A stretch of 64,000 bases of DNA from Leishmania mexicana MHOM/GT/2001/U1103 (GCF_000234665.1 NC_018330.1:548434-612433); one strand, 5' to 3'; positions 10,417 to 21,541 are shown, counted from the stretch's first letter. The notes: generated by a model from the letters alone, not told the origin. Program-made: numbers and translations.

Positions 10417-12417
10417 ATGGACGCACTCGTAGAAAGCATCGTACAGAGCAATGCACGGGCCGAGCTCACAGCAGGACAGCTGCAAGCCCTCATCGGGCTT
10501 TGCACCTCGACCTCTGAGGTCCTGTCGCCGTCCCACACCCTCTTCCGCAAGCTTTCCGCCACCCTTGCGGCCTCCCCTTCCCTAGAAGACGCATCTCAGT
10601 GCATTCGTCTCTGCATCCTCCTCTGTAGAGAGGTAGCGCACCGCGAAATCATTTTTTCACTTATCGAGGCGCACAACGTATGGGTGGAGTCCATCGCAAC
10701 ACCGAGCATCTCCGCGCTGGGGACGTCACACGCGGGCCACCGCAGCGGAACCACGTACGAGGCGACCGAGGATCGCAGCTTCCTATCTCAGCTGATTCTC
10801 GTCATGCTGGCCTCAGCTGAGTCGAAGATGAAGGCGTCTGATCTCGTAGATTTCCTCGGTGCTGACGTCGAGAGCACTGTGGAGGTACTGGTGTCCTGCT
10901 ACGGAAGCGTGTGCGGGGCCCTTCCAGGAGTACTCGCCGCCGCCTCCGGAGGCTACCAGCTTCACCTGGTCGCCCGCCTCGTCGACCTCTTTCGCGAGCT
11001 CACGTTCTGGATTACGTACGAGGAACTGCACTCGAGCCTGAGGATCGGCAGCAAGGGGAAAAACACGCTCTCGCAGTGCACCGGTAGCGCTTCCATGAGG
11101 GCCCTCTCTGCCCCATTCCGCCACCACGTCGGCCAGCTCATCTCCTACCTTGTGAGGTACGACTTCTTTGGCCCCATGAGTATGTACTTGCCGCTCGTCT
11201 TCGACAAATATTTGGCCTCACCCCGCAGCAGCAGCAGCGACGGTGACGACCGGGATGTGTTGATGGCCTTGTCCTTGCTCCGCAGCCACCTCCTGCTTCT
11301 TCAAACCCTGCTGACGCTGACGGACCAGTATGCGCTCGTTCTGCGCAAAGCGCTCTGCCGCTGCGGGCTCCTCAGCAAGGTATGCGGCCCTCTCCTGCGC
11401 GTCTTGTGTAGACCACAGGGATGCCTACCTGGGGAATTGTCTCTGTTCGTGCAGACGGCGGCGGTCGCGTCAACGCTGACGTACCATAGCGGTGAGTGTC
11501 ACCAGTTCTGGGGAGAGAACAGCAGTGTGCTGGTGGCAGTCGCAGACCGCTCCGTCTTTACTCTAGCAGATGGCTGCATCGCAGACCCGCGCACATCTGC
11601 CGAGCTGGTGGCACAGCTGGTGCGCCTCGTCGTAAACTCTCACTCCAGCGCCGCGGTGGCGCCGTTACTCAAGACGTGGGAGAGCGTCCTCGACTCCGGT
11701 GGCAAACAGTACGTTGCTTGCAGCCTCAGCAATCCCACGAGCCGTAGCCGTCCTCTTGACATCAGCAGTCCATCATACAATGCACTGCGGTGCGTATTTC
11801 GCGTGGACACCACAGCCCCACCCCCACCGCCTGTCGCCGCGCGGCGTGGCCGTGTCGACGACCTGCTTCGTCAACGGCGAAGAGGTCCACACAACCGAGA
11901 GCAGCGAAGCTTGAGCCGCGGTCGCAGCCGTAGCAGTGCGCGCTCAAAGCGATGCCCCCGCCACCAGTCACGACAAGCGCGTCTTCAACGCTATCACCTA
12001 CTGGTGCAGAGCACAACGCCCACGACTGCGGTGGCGCGGGAGCAGACTCAGGTGCAGCTCGACGCCCTTGATTTCGCCAGTGATTCCTCCTCCGACGAGA
12101 GCAGCGACGACAGAGACGAAGCGGCAGACGCTTACGAGTCGACTTGTGGTCCCCAGGAGGACCTCTCACGCTGGCGGAGAGGCCCACCGCCGAGGACGAT
12201 CCCCATACAGTACATCTGTTCTCTCTCCCATTCATTGATACGCTCGACCCCGGTGTTGTCGTCCACCGGCTACCTCTTCGACGAAGACGTCATTATAGAC
12301 TACCTGCAGTACTACGACGTCTGCCCCATATCTGGAGCGCCGATGTCGCGTGCCGACTTGGTCGTGGACACGGCGCTCAAGGAGGAACTTGGGAAGGTTC
12401 GAGCCAACTTTATGTAG
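10417..12417 (+). CDS. Hypothetical protein with C-terminal U-box-like domain
   Basis: This 666-residue protein has a long helical, leucine-rich N-terminal part (about 1-470). A low-complexity Arg/Ser and acidic region follows (about 470-590, including SDSSSDESSDDRDEAAD). The C-terminal 65 residues resemble a U-box: IPIQYICSLSHSL, then a Gly-containing turn GYLFDEDVIIDYL, then CPISGAPMSRADL. That matches the U-box order of a CPI-like strand, a G-x-x-[YF]-[DE] turn, a helix and a C-P motif. U-boxes recruit E2 enzymes for ubiquitin transfer. The first 'CPI' is changed to CSL, so activity is uncertain. The Arg/Ser segment (about 11840-12000) may be read in the wrong frame because another frame is more protein-like there. 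Start chosen at the ATG 47 bases past the acceptor. Confidence 0.75.
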   Translation: MDALVESIVQSNARAELTAGQLQALIGLCTSTSEVLSPSHTLFRKLSATLAASPSLEDASQCIRLCILLCREVAHREIIFSLIEAHNVWVESIATPSISALGTSHAGHRSGTTYEATEDRSFLSQLILVMLASAESKMKASDLVDFLGADVESTVEVLVSCYGSVCGALPGVLAAASGGYQLHLVARLVDLFRELTFWITYEELHSSLRIGSKGKNTLSQCTGSASMRALSAPFRHHVGQLISYLVRYDFFGPMSMYLPLVFDKYLASPRSSSSDGDDRDVLMALSLLRSHLLLLQTLLTLTDQYALVLRKALCRCGLLSKVCGPLLRVLCRPQGCLPGELSLFVQTAAVASTLTYHSGECHQFWGENSSVLVAVADRSVFTLADGCIADPRTSAELVAQLVRLVVNSHSSAAVAPLLKTWESVLDSGGKQYVACSLSNPTSRSRPLDISSPSYNALRCVFRVDTTAPPPPPVAARRGRVDDLLRQRRRGPHNREQRSLSRGRSRSSARSKRCPRHQSRQARLQRYHLLVQSTTPTTAVAREQTQVQLDALDFASDSSSDESSDDRDEAADAYESTCGPQEDLSRWRRGPPPRTIPIQYICSLSHSLIRSTPVLSSTGYLFDEDVIIDYLQYYDVCPISGAPMSRADLVVDTALKEELGKVRANFM

Positions 12418-13102
12418 CAGTTCAATATGTTCACATGCAGGAGGTTTGTGGGGGTGTGGGGGTCTGTGCGCGGAGGCGCACGTAGTGCCGGAAGGAGTGC
12501 GGGTAGACGTACGTAAACACCTACACCCCCATACCCCTTGCAGCGCTCCTCGACTTTCTATCCAGAGACACATGTCACTGCCCCCTTTTCTCTCCCGACA
12601 AACTCTGATCATCAACACCGCTTCGATGTCGCCTACCCACACCACCCCTACCAGACCTTCTTTTTTGTTTTCTTACTGGGGTGAGGGGCAATGCCTTGTC
12701 GATGTAACGCGATTCGATGTCGAGGAGAGGAAGGAGGGGAAGGGCACGAGCCGTAACGATCTTAAAAGTGTAACGGACACCAGTGTACGGCAACCCGTCC
12801 TTCTCCCTCTGTGTATGTATGTGTGCCTCGTGTTTTCCTTTTGTTCCCGCTGGACAAAGCATGCGCTCCTCGTCAAGTACCGATGTGGAAGAAACAATGG
12901 AATTGGAAGAAAAACGAAAAAACGATACAGCGGCCGCTTGAGGAGCAGCTTCCGGTCCCCGCACGCTAGCCGGTCTCTCTCCCTCCCCACCCTCGTCCAT
13001 CGAAAACGCCCTCTAATCTTCCCCCCCCTCTTCTCATGCTTCCCGATTTCTGCTTGGTACATTACCATGTGTTCTGAGTTTGCGCTGCTCTACGCTGCAT
13101 CC

Positions 13103-13133
<31 letters not shown>

Positions 13134-13644
13134 CGCACGCACGCCTACTCGGCTGCATTTAAACTCCGGGGCTGCAGAATTGACGGCCACGTTCTCTCGC
13201 TCGCTCCTCATCTACTCCCCCCCCCCTCCCCTCTAGCAAGCAAACGTTTTCCATCAGTAATTTTGGGGTGGTCTCTGTTGGTGCCGTGTCGTCTGTGTCT
13301 TTCTCTACCTTCTTATCATCATCAACTTACAGGCGTGCGTGTGTGTGTGTGTGGCTCGACCTGTCTCCCACCAACACCACCACCACCATCACCGTCACCC
13401 CCTCGCTCTCTTCGTCCGTGTCATACTCACGACTCTAATTCTTTCGAAAAAAAAAACGCACGCAGGGAGAAAGTCGCTTTGCTTTAGGTAGATAGCTGCC
13501 GTATTTTCTCTTTTCCATTGTATGTGGTTGTGCTGGCACTCTCACCGTCTCAGCTCTCCTCCTCTTCCGTCATACCTGCTCTCTCGGTAGAGTTTCGTCA
13601 TATCCGCCCGCCGTCAGGCCTGCTAGTCGCCCGTCCCGTAAAAA
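12418..13644. other. Intergenic region with TA and TG microsatellites
   Basis: Contains a (TA)n run at about 13103-13119 extended by TACATA repeats, C runs near 13020 and 13216, a TG run at about 13339-13352 and an A run near 13447. No coding frame seen. Confidence 0.55.
13589..13590 (+). promoter_or_regulatory. Putative spliced-leader acceptor for proline dehydrogenase
   Basis: A pyrimidine-rich tract at 13552-13586 leads to ggtag, with AG at 13589-13590. The start codon lies 54 bases further on. Confidence 0.5.
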
Positions 13645-15330
13645 ATGCGCCGTCTCCTCCCCCTGCGACCGGCTGCTGTGGCCTTTGCCGGGTCTGCTCG
13701 TCACTCTTCCGTGGCAATGCAGGACAAGCACCCGAAGCTGCCGAACTTCGACGACGACACGACCTACCGCCAGCGCTCGGCATGGTACTTGATAAAGGCG
13801 TTGGTGGTTCTTCGCCTGTGCAGTGTGAGCTATTTGGCCATGAACTCGGTGCCGCTGATGAAGAAAGTGGAGAAGATCCTTGGCAGCAAGCTTACCTACA
13901 GCGTCCTCGTCAAGAAGTCCTTCTACAACTACTTCTGCGCGGGCGAGAATGACCAGGAGCTGCGCGACACGGTGTACAAGCTTTCCCGCAACAACATCGG
14001 CGCTGTACTCGACTACGCGGCGGAGGCCGGCACGGAGGGCTTCGCACCGGAGCCGGGTGTGGCGTCTGGCCCCGATATTTCGATGTCTAGTCTCGTTACG
14101 AAGCCTAATGTTCAGTACCCAATGGACGAGGGGTTCTTTAACGAGAACATGAAACTCTACATGATGAGCGTCATGCACGCCTCGCTGTACAGCCCGCGAA
14201 ACGCCGCCGGTGTAACCGCTGTTAAGGTGACAGGCATGTGCGACCCTCAGCTGCTTGCACGCGTATCGGCGCTGCTCATGTCCGTCCACCAGAGCTGGTG
14301 CAAGCACTTCACGAACGAGGAGTCGCTGAAGCTAGAGGAGTGCCGCATCGTCATGGGTGTGAATCGCAAGCACCAGCTATTCATCACCTACGACCAGCTG
14401 CGTGCCGGTTTCGAGAAGTACAACCCCTCTAACAAGCTGTCGGATGCCCAGCTCAAGGAGATTACAGAGGTCCTGGACCCCCGCAAGACGGGCAAGGTGA
14501 ACTACTTTGAGTACAAGGAGATGCTGACGAATGCCCTCATCGCCGTGGAGCCGACGCCAGTGCAGAAGGCGCTTATCGAGGGACTGCCGCAGATGAGTGC
14601 AAAGGAGAAAGAGCTGTGGAAAAACGTCAACAACCGACTCTCGTTGATCGCCTCCATGGCGAAGGAGCTCAATGTCCGCATGCTTGTCGACGCGGAGCAG
14701 ACTTTTTATCAGCTGGCCATCGACGCGATCGTGGCAACCCTACAGAAGACCTACAACACGGAGCTGCCGGTGGTGTACGACACATACCAGTGCTACCTGA
14801 CGTACGCAGAGGACCGCATTGACAATGACCTTGTTCGCGCTCGCCACATGAACTTCCACTGGGGCGGCAAGATCGTGCGCGGCGCCTACATTGTGCAAGA
14901 GCGCGCGACGGCGGCCCAGTACGGCTACACTAGCCCCATCTGGTCTACCTACGAGGAGACGAACAAGTGCTACAATGCCGCCGCGAAGCGCATCTTCGAC
15001 ACCTTCGAGGCGCAGCCAACGAAGAAGCACGAGGTCTTCTTTGGCACCCACAACAAGGAGTCTCTAGAGATTATCACGGCCAGCGTCTTGAAACGGCCGG
15101 GTATCCAGTCTCGCGTCTCCTTTGGACAGCTGTTTGGGATGCGCGACAACCTGACGGTGCCCCTTGCCCGCGCCGGCTTCCAGGTCTATAAGTACGTGCC
15201 CTACGGCCCCGTGAAGGAGACGATCCACTACCTCGGCCGCCGCGCCGTGGAGAACTCGTCGATCTTGACGACCGGCGACAACGAGACGGTGATGATGATC
15301 AAGGAGCTGAAGCGCCGCTGCGGTTTTTAA
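13645..15330 (+). CDS. Proline dehydrogenase (proline oxidase), mitochondrial
   Basis: This 561-residue flavoenzyme oxidises proline to pyrroline-5-carboxylate and passes electrons to the respiratory chain. Proline is a major fuel of insect-stage trypanosomatids. The start MRRLLPLRPAAVAFAGSARHS is a typical short basic mitochondrial presequence. The C-terminal PRODH barrel motifs are present: HWGGKIVRGAY, a GTHN segment, and YVPYGPVKETIHYLGRRAVEN, whose paired arginines bind the proline carboxylate. An EF-hand-like insert lies at about 250-295 (FITYDQLRAGFEKYNP, then DPRKTGKVNYFEY). It has an Asp...Gly...Glu pattern but lacks full calcium ligands. Intact frame; firm assignment. Confidence 0.93.
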   Translation: MRRLLPLRPAAVAFAGSARHSSVAMQDKHPKLPNFDDDTTYRQRSAWYLIKALVVLRLCSVSYLAMNSVPLMKKVEKILGSKLTYSVLVKKSFYNYFCAGENDQELRDTVYKLSRNNIGAVLDYAAEAGTEGFAPEPGVASGPDISMSSLVTKPNVQYPMDEGFFNENMKLYMMSVMHASLYSPRNAAGVTAVKVTGMCDPQLLARVSALLMSVHQSWCKHFTNEESLKLEECRIVMGVNRKHQLFITYDQLRAGFEKYNPSNKLSDAQLKEITEVLDPRKTGKVNYFEYKEMLTNALIAVEPTPVQKALIEGLPQMSAKEKELWKNVNNRLSLIASMAKELNVRMLVDAEQTFYQLAIDAIVATLQKTYNTELPVVYDTYQCYLTYAEDRIDNDLVRARHMNFHWGGKIVRGAYIVQERATAAQYGYTSPIWSTYEETNKCYNAAAKRIFDTFEAQPTKKHEVFFGTHNKESLEIITASVLKRPGIQSRVSFGQLFGMRDNLTVPLARAGFQVYKYVPYGPVKETIHYLGRRAVENSSILTTGDNETVMMIKELKRRCGF

Positions 15331-16438
15331 TCGGAAACGGACTCGCACACACGCACGCACATCCGCACTGGCAAGGCAAACGATGCCCCACAACGACAAC
15401 AGAAGCAGAGAGGGAGCCACTTCTCGCCTCTCTGTGTTTCACGCGTACGTAAACGTCTGCATCTAACCGTATGCTGCCTCTCTGCCCACCCACCCACCCC
15501 CCGAGTCCCCATTTTCCCTTCGTTTCGCCCTTCTTGTGGTTGGTGCTCTCCCTTGTCGTTGTCCTCCCGTGGCTTGCACGGATGCCATCCCGATTCCGTT
15601 TCCATTTTTTTCTTTCTGAGGGAAAGGTTAGGTTGATGAGGGAATGCCGCACCAAGCGGAGAAATTGAGGGATCGGGGAGGAGGGAGATGCACGTGAGAT
15701 GAGGTAAAAAAAAGAGGGAGGCGTAGGCGCTGCGCGGAAAGGGCGGCAGCGGCTGTGTTGAGTGGGGCGAAGGAAAAAAGGAAAAAAAGAGAAAAACTGC
15801 AGGACGTTTCAGCTGCGTGTTTCCTTTTGTTTTCTGTTCCTTTGGTCCCCTCCCCCCCATATCTCTCTCTCCTCCTTTCTTGTCCTCAGCACTTGTACAT
15901 ACATGTACAGATATCCGATATATCAGGCATACGTATGTGCCAGTGATACAGGAACCACGAACAGAAACGAAAGAGGGCGTCGGTGCCTATGACACACGCC
16001 CACACAAAGGGCACACACGCCTACAAGAAAAACAACAAAAACGTCTAAACCTGCGCAACGAAGTAACCGGAGCCCTCTTTTGTGGTATTTTTCTCTTTTT
16101 TTGCGTTGCTTCTTATGTTTGCGTGCGCATGTGTGCGATCTACTGTGCTTGAGGTGAGCAAAGGTGGAGAGGGAGAGAGAGGGAGACACGACAAGCGAGG
16201 TGGTCTTTTTCTGCCGAGAAGGTCACAGGTGTATAGACTTTTTGGGTGGGAGAGCGCAACAGAAGGCAAAACAACAAGAAAGGACTGAACAAGAAAAAGC
16301 ACACGAGAGCTGAAAAAAAAAAAATAATAAATAAACGTGTGCACGAAAAGCTAAGTAAAAGGTACAGAAAACAAACCAAAACGAGCAAAAAAAATTAAAT
16401 GTGGCACCTTCTCTCGTCATGTCTCTCTCTCTCTCTCG

Positions 16439-16482
16439 TGTATGTGTATGTGTATGTGTATGTGTGTGTGTGTGTGTGTGTA
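16439..16482. repeat. TATG/TG microsatellite
   Basis: Four tatgtg units pass into an uninterrupted TG run and end in tatgtg. Simple-sequence repeat in a spacer. Confidence 0.9.
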
Positions 16483-18891
16483 TGTGCTACGGAAAGAATG
16501 GTGAAGTGAGTTAAACAAGAAAAAGAACAAAGAAACGTAAATAAGCCAAGCTGTCGATTATTATTGTGTTGCTAGCTGCTGCTTTCCTCCCCCTCTGACT
16601 GTCGTTATTCTCTATTATCTTCTTGCGTTTTCTTCTGCCGCCATTGACGTGTGTGTGTGTGTGTGTGTGTGTGTTTATGGCACTCCTCCTCTCATTTCTT
16701 TTTCTCCCTCTCGACACGTCTTTTCTTGTTTGGTTGCGTATGGCTAGACTATCTTGTGGTTGTTTCCCGTTTGGTTGCCTCCTCTGTCTTTCTTCTTTTA
16801 AAGGGGTCTATCCCAGTCACCTCTCTCCCTCTCTCCTCTGTCCCCGCCTTTCTTTTAGATGTGCCGGTGTCCGTGTGTGCGCCTGTGTGTGTCTGTGTGT
16901 GTGTGTGTGTGTCTTCCCTCCTCTCCGCTTTTCATCGTCTTCTCCCCCGATCTCCACTCGTCCACTAGTGATCGCTCCACGCACGCGCACACACGCACAA
17001 GCACACAAATTCCCATCAATTTGTCTACAAGAAGCGACTTCAAGGACTGTGCGAGATGATAATGAATCTTCTTTTTTGTTGATCTTGCCTCTTCATCGCA
17101 CTCTCAGGGGGATAAAACAGCCCTCTCACGTCTCTCTCTTCTCGAGTGCTACACGTGTGCATAGACAGAGGGAGTGTGTGTGCGTGGGAAACACGAACCG
17201 CTTCACGTAAGGTGGGATGTGTGTGGATGGGTGTATGCTGTAGTCGTTTCCATGTAGACCTTCGTTTGCTTATGCGCATACACATGCAAAACAGGACCAC
17301 TGCCTAGTGCGTTGTCTGCCATGTGTCGCTAAATTTCCTCGCCAGCGAACTCAGTCCAAAGCACAAAGGTTGTCTAAGCGCTACTGCCACAAGCACCACC
17401 ACAGCCACTGCAACACTCACGTTCACTCACACACACAGGCCCTCTCGACTCGAAACTTCATTACCAATACAATCACCTGTTTCTCTCTCCTTTTCTCAGT
17501 GTCGTTTTGTTGCTTCACTTGAAAGCTTCCCCCTCCCACCGCCACCCCTCATCCCGCGCGCTCTCTACGTGCACGTATATGTATGTGTGTGTGTGTGTTC
17601 CGATTGCCTCTTGAGCGTCTCCGTTTTCGTATTTCCATCATTACCCAGAAATGACAGCCTATTCGGTTTCCTAACTCTTTCTATATATGTATACATATAT
17701 ACATGTATATATATATATATATGAGTGTCTGTGCCTGTATGCATGGGGGTGAACGTGTCAGTCTTTTGTGCCTCTACTCAAGTCGTGGCGGAGGACTTGT
17801 CGTCGTAGGAACATGTGAAAGTTTCCTTTGTTGTTGCTATTCCAGCCTCCATTCAAAGTGGACCCCCTCCTCCTCCTCCTCCTCCTCCTCCCCTCCCCAC
17901 TGTGTAGCATCCAGCTGAGATGTCGTTCTTCCTTGTTTTTTTCTTTTCGACTTCGTTCGCGTTCATTTCTTCCCCCCTCCCCTCCCCCCTCCCCATCTGG
18001 CTGCGGGGCTCCATCCTAGCGTGAGTCGACTGAGGAAACAACGAGAGAGACAGAGAACACGCCACTGCAGGCTGTGTCGAGTAGTGGATTTCCGCGCATG
18101 CAGTGGTGCTTCACGCTACACACGGAGAGGCCTGTCTCTCTAGATTATCCGGTGGGCACACGCATGTATCCGTTTGTGGGTGTACATGGGTTTGTCCAAC
18201 CAAGTGGGCAGAAATGTGGAGCAGCATAACAAAATCACACAAGACCGTCATATGATTCTCCCACACACACCCACACCCCTCCACCTCCACCTCTACCTCC
18301 ATTTTCGCTTTTTTCTCCTAGTCAGCAGCCGCCATCTTTCATCATCTGCGTCTCTGTCTCTGGAGACAGATGTGCATTATACGAGAGCGAAGGAGCGCGA
18401 GCCACTGCGAGGAGGAGACAGCAACAATGTCGGTGACACACGAATGGGCATCCGACTCGTGAAGATGGGCAAGCGGAAGAGCAATGTCCGGCAGTCCTTC
18501 ATCATGGCATCGAAAAAAAAAGAAAAATGAAAGGAGTGGTCAATGTTTACGTGTATGTGCGTGCCACTCACCTTACCTCCGTCTCCACCTCACATCCACA
18601 CACATACGCCTGCATCCCCTCTCACTCTTCCTGACGCTCTCTTCCACTTATTCATTTTCTGATCATTTGCCCTTTTTTTTGATGGCGGGGGTGGGGGACT
18701 CAGATTATCACACGACGTGCTCACAGCTGCATCCCACCTTCTGGCCCACACACACACACATATATTTATGTCTTGTGCCCCTTGTTGTTGTTCTTTGCTC
18801 ATTCTCTACTTCGTCGTGTGTGCGCGTATCGCTGTACAATAGCATCGCGTCTCTCAGTGCCCCTCCCCTCCGCTCCCCTCCCGTACCTGCA

Positions 18892-18893
18892 AG
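18892..18893 (+). promoter_or_regulatory. Putative spliced-leader acceptor for CDP-DAG synthase
   Basis: A C/T-rich tract at 18851-18889 is followed by AG at 18892-18893, about 170 bases before the start codon. Other AGs nearer the gene are possible. Confidence 0.35.
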
Positions 18894-19064
18894 CCAACGC
18901 ATGCGCACACCTTTTGTGTTCTGAGGACAGTGTGACAACAACAGAAATAGAGATTGAGGGGCGAAGGTCATCAATGGGAGGTCAAGTCAAGGAACCTGGC
19001 GCTCACTCACTTCCCTCACATTCGGTCCCCATACACACACTCACACCCTCTCGCCCATTAGAGA

Positions 19065-20354
19065 ATGCCGAAGGAAAAGAAGGAGCGGGTTGTTCTGCTG
19101 CCGCTCATCCCCACCGGCGGTGATTTGAGCCCGGCTGCGGACGACACCATGGCAAAGGGCAAGCACAGTACGTGCGGCGATGGTGCCGCTGGTGGCAGCA
19201 GCTCCGCCACCGCGTCGGCAGCTGACGGCAAGACGGTAGGGTACAAGGACGTCATCAACCGCACTATATTCTCGATTCTTATGGCGTACGTTTTTCTGGG
19301 CTGGATCTCTGTCGGTATTCGCTTTAGCCTCTTCCTGCTCTTTGTGATTGAGAGCACCATGTTCTACGAGGTAACCCGGATCAATCAGCGGGTACGCAAA
19401 GAGCGCCAGCTGCCGTCGGTGCTCTTCATCAAGTGGTACTTCTTCGTTGTCTGTAACATTTTTGTTAGTCTCTTATGCAATCGCGAACCGCTGGAAAATA
19501 CCTTTGCATGGTTTGACAAGGTGTACGACCTGCTTCCCTTCGCGTTCTTCTGCTGTGTCATGCTAGGGCTGGTCATCTTCGTGCTGAGCCTGCGCAAGGG
19601 CATGTACCGCTATCAGTTCATCCAGTTCACATGGATGGCGATGATGCTGATGCTATGTCAGGTGCAGATTGCTGGTGAAATGCGCAACATAGTGCGCGGC
19701 ATGATCTGGTTCTTGCTGCCAGTGACCTGTGTCGTCAACAACGACATTTGGGCCTACGTCTTTGGCAAGTGTTTCGGGCGAAAAAAGCTGCTGTCCCTGT
19801 CCCCAAAGAAGACGGTGGAGGGGTTCCTCGGCGCGTTCCTCTTCACAGTCATTTGGTCCTTCTGGTTCTGCGGCTTTCTGAGCCACTTCCCGCAGATGTA
19901 CTGCCCCGCCGTGGGCTTCACCAACGCCGTCAACACCCAGTGCGAGCCCAACCCCATCTTCTTCCAGGAGGAGGTTGCCTTTCCGCAGTGGATACAGCAG
20001 GTGTCGGGTGGGATGCTGACCACCTTTCTCGTCTCACCAGCGCAGAAGCACGCCCTCGTGCTGGGGACGTTTGCGTCGCTCCTCGCCCCATTCGGCGGCT
20101 TCTTCGCAAGTGGGCTGAAGCGCGCCTTCAAGCTCAAGGACTTTGGTGACCTCATCCCCGGCCACGGCGGCATGACGGACCGTATGGACTGTCAGGGCCT
20201 CATGGGTCTCTTCACGTACTTCTACCTCCGCACCTACGTCTTCCACGAAATCCAGTGCCCCGGTGCGAACGATATTATGCGCTGCGCCCTTCGCATGGAC
20301 CTCGAGCACCGTCAGAGCTTGGTGAAGCAGCTGCTGCAGTCGCTGCAGGTATAG
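19065..20354 (+). CDS. Phosphatidate cytidylyltransferase (CDP-diacylglycerol synthase)
   Basis: This 429-residue membrane enzyme makes CDP-diacylglycerol from phosphatidic acid and CTP. The product is the precursor of phosphatidylinositol (hence GPI anchors), cardiolipin and phosphatidylglycerol. The family signature is complete near residues 350-377: LKRAFKLKDFGDLIPGHGG followed by MTDRMD. The SPKKTVEGFLGA motif lies about 100 residues before it. A polar N-terminus (about 1-60) is followed by at least six hydrophobic helices, as in eukaryotic ER-type Cds1 enzymes. Intact frame. Assignment firm; ER location is inferred from the family. Confidence 0.95.
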   Translation: MPKEKKERVVLLPLIPTGGDLSPAADDTMAKGKHSTCGDGAAGGSSSATASAADGKTVGYKDVINRTIFSILMAYVFLGWISVGIRFSLFLLFVIESTMFYEVTRINQRVRKERQLPSVLFIKWYFFVVCNIFVSLLCNREPLENTFAWFDKVYDLLPFAFFCCVMLGLVIFVLSLRKGMYRYQFIQFTWMAMMLMLCQVQIAGEMRNIVRGMIWFLLPVTCVVNNDIWAYVFGKCFGRKKLLSLSPKKTVEGFLGAFLFTVIWSFWFCGFLSHFPQMYCPAVGFTNAVNTQCEPNPIFFQEEVAFPQWIQQVSGGMLTTFLVSPAQKHALVLGTFASLLAPFGGFFASGLKRAFKLKDFGDLIPGHGGMTDRMDCQGLMGLFTYFYLRTYVFHEIQCPGANDIMRCALRMDLEHRQSLVKQLLQSLQV

Positions 20355-21513
20355 CTGGCCCCAGGTGACCAGTAGATGTGTGTGAGAGGCGGGAGAGGGC
20401 TCACACCCACAAGGCGGGCTCATGTGCACCGGAATAGACCAAAGAGGGACAGATTCAAGAAAGAAGAAAAAAAAAGAAATCACCCAGCCGTTGCGTTCCG
20501 GGGCTGTTCAGACACGCGCACAGCAGCGGGGCGTTGCAGCATGCATCGGTGCCCCCTCCTCATAATGTTTGCTTCTCTTTTTCTTCCGGCCTATCAATGC
20601 GACTCTGTGTGCGTGTGGGTTTCTTACGAGTTCATCAGTCTTGCGTCTGTGCATCCCCCCCCCCTCTCCCCCCTCATGGCCGCACCTTTTTGTCCTCTCT
20701 CACCACTCCATCCACTCTTCTCTCCCCTTCACGATGCTTCGACTCCTCCCTCCCTACCCACCCACCCCCCTGTGCGATGGTGGAGTGGCTGTGAGGTCTG
20801 CGAGGAAGAAAAGGAAAGGGGTCATATGATGAGCAGCGCTGTTGTATCGATTGCTGACGGTTCGGGTGTTGATATGCAAGAAAGGACAAAGATTACGTTG
20901 CCCTCTCTCTTTCCTGGTGGCTCCTGGCACCTCTTTTCACACACATACGCACGTACATGTGCAGAGGGCTGTTCGGCCTGTTCTAACACCACTCTCCCCC
21001 CCCCCCGAAAATACAGCATCACGCCCTCCGCGCTCCCCCTCCCCCTCTTCCTCCCCTCCTTGACACCCCCCCCCCTTTCTTAACGACAACTCAAAGTAAA
21101 AAAAAAGCCGCATCAGCTTTTCTTCTATATTTCACCAGTGCAAGGCCAGCGGACTTCGCGAGAATGTCAACCGCCCTTCTTATGCGAATGAAGGGGGATG
21201 GGGCGAAGGAACGAAACGCTGCTGGAAACGGAGACTGAAGCGGCTAGGGTGTGTGGAACACGTGTGTGTGTGTGTGTGTATTTACTCTTTCCAGTCTGGT
21301 TTTCCGGGCTCCCTACCACTCCTCCCCCCTCCCACTCCACTTGTGTGCACCCCACCTGGGAATAGTCATGTGCAAAACGGGTTCACACGGCGCCCACGGC
21401 TGCAGCCCTCCATGTATGATCTCCGTGCTGAGTCTTGTTTTCGCCTTTACCCTTGCACTCTGCCTCTCTGTCCTTTTGGCCTTTTTTCGCTTTGTCTGAA
21501 AATCTTCACAACA

Positions 21514-21541
<28 letters not shown>
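21514..21541. repeat. CA microsatellite upstream of RPS28 copy 1
   Basis: Uninterrupted CA dinucleotides lie between the pyrimidine tract and the putative splice acceptor AG at 21544-21545. Confidence 0.85.

Larger units (their letters stand above)
15331..19064. other. 3.7-kb intergenic region, repeat-rich, no gene recognised
   Basis: This is one of the longest gene-free spacers in the window. It holds A-rich tracts (16310-16400), a TATG/TG array (16439-16482), a TG run (16649-16673), a second TG run (16896-16911), TA runs (17681-17722) and a CTC repeat (17866-17890). Open frames here are Ser/Val/Leu/Cys products of simple repeats and do not look coding. A small RNA gene cannot be excluded by eye. 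Confidence 0.55.

Noticed and set aside
9660..10517. 285-codon + strand frame before the U-box-like gene
   Set aside because: Content is spacer-like (Cys/Ser/Pro-rich, covers C/T tracts and the splice signal) and it overlaps the start of the better gene.
16623..17210. 195-codon frame in the 3.7-kb spacer
   Set aside because: The product is made of Cys-Val repeats from TG microsatellites and Ser/Leu from C/T tracts. Not coding.
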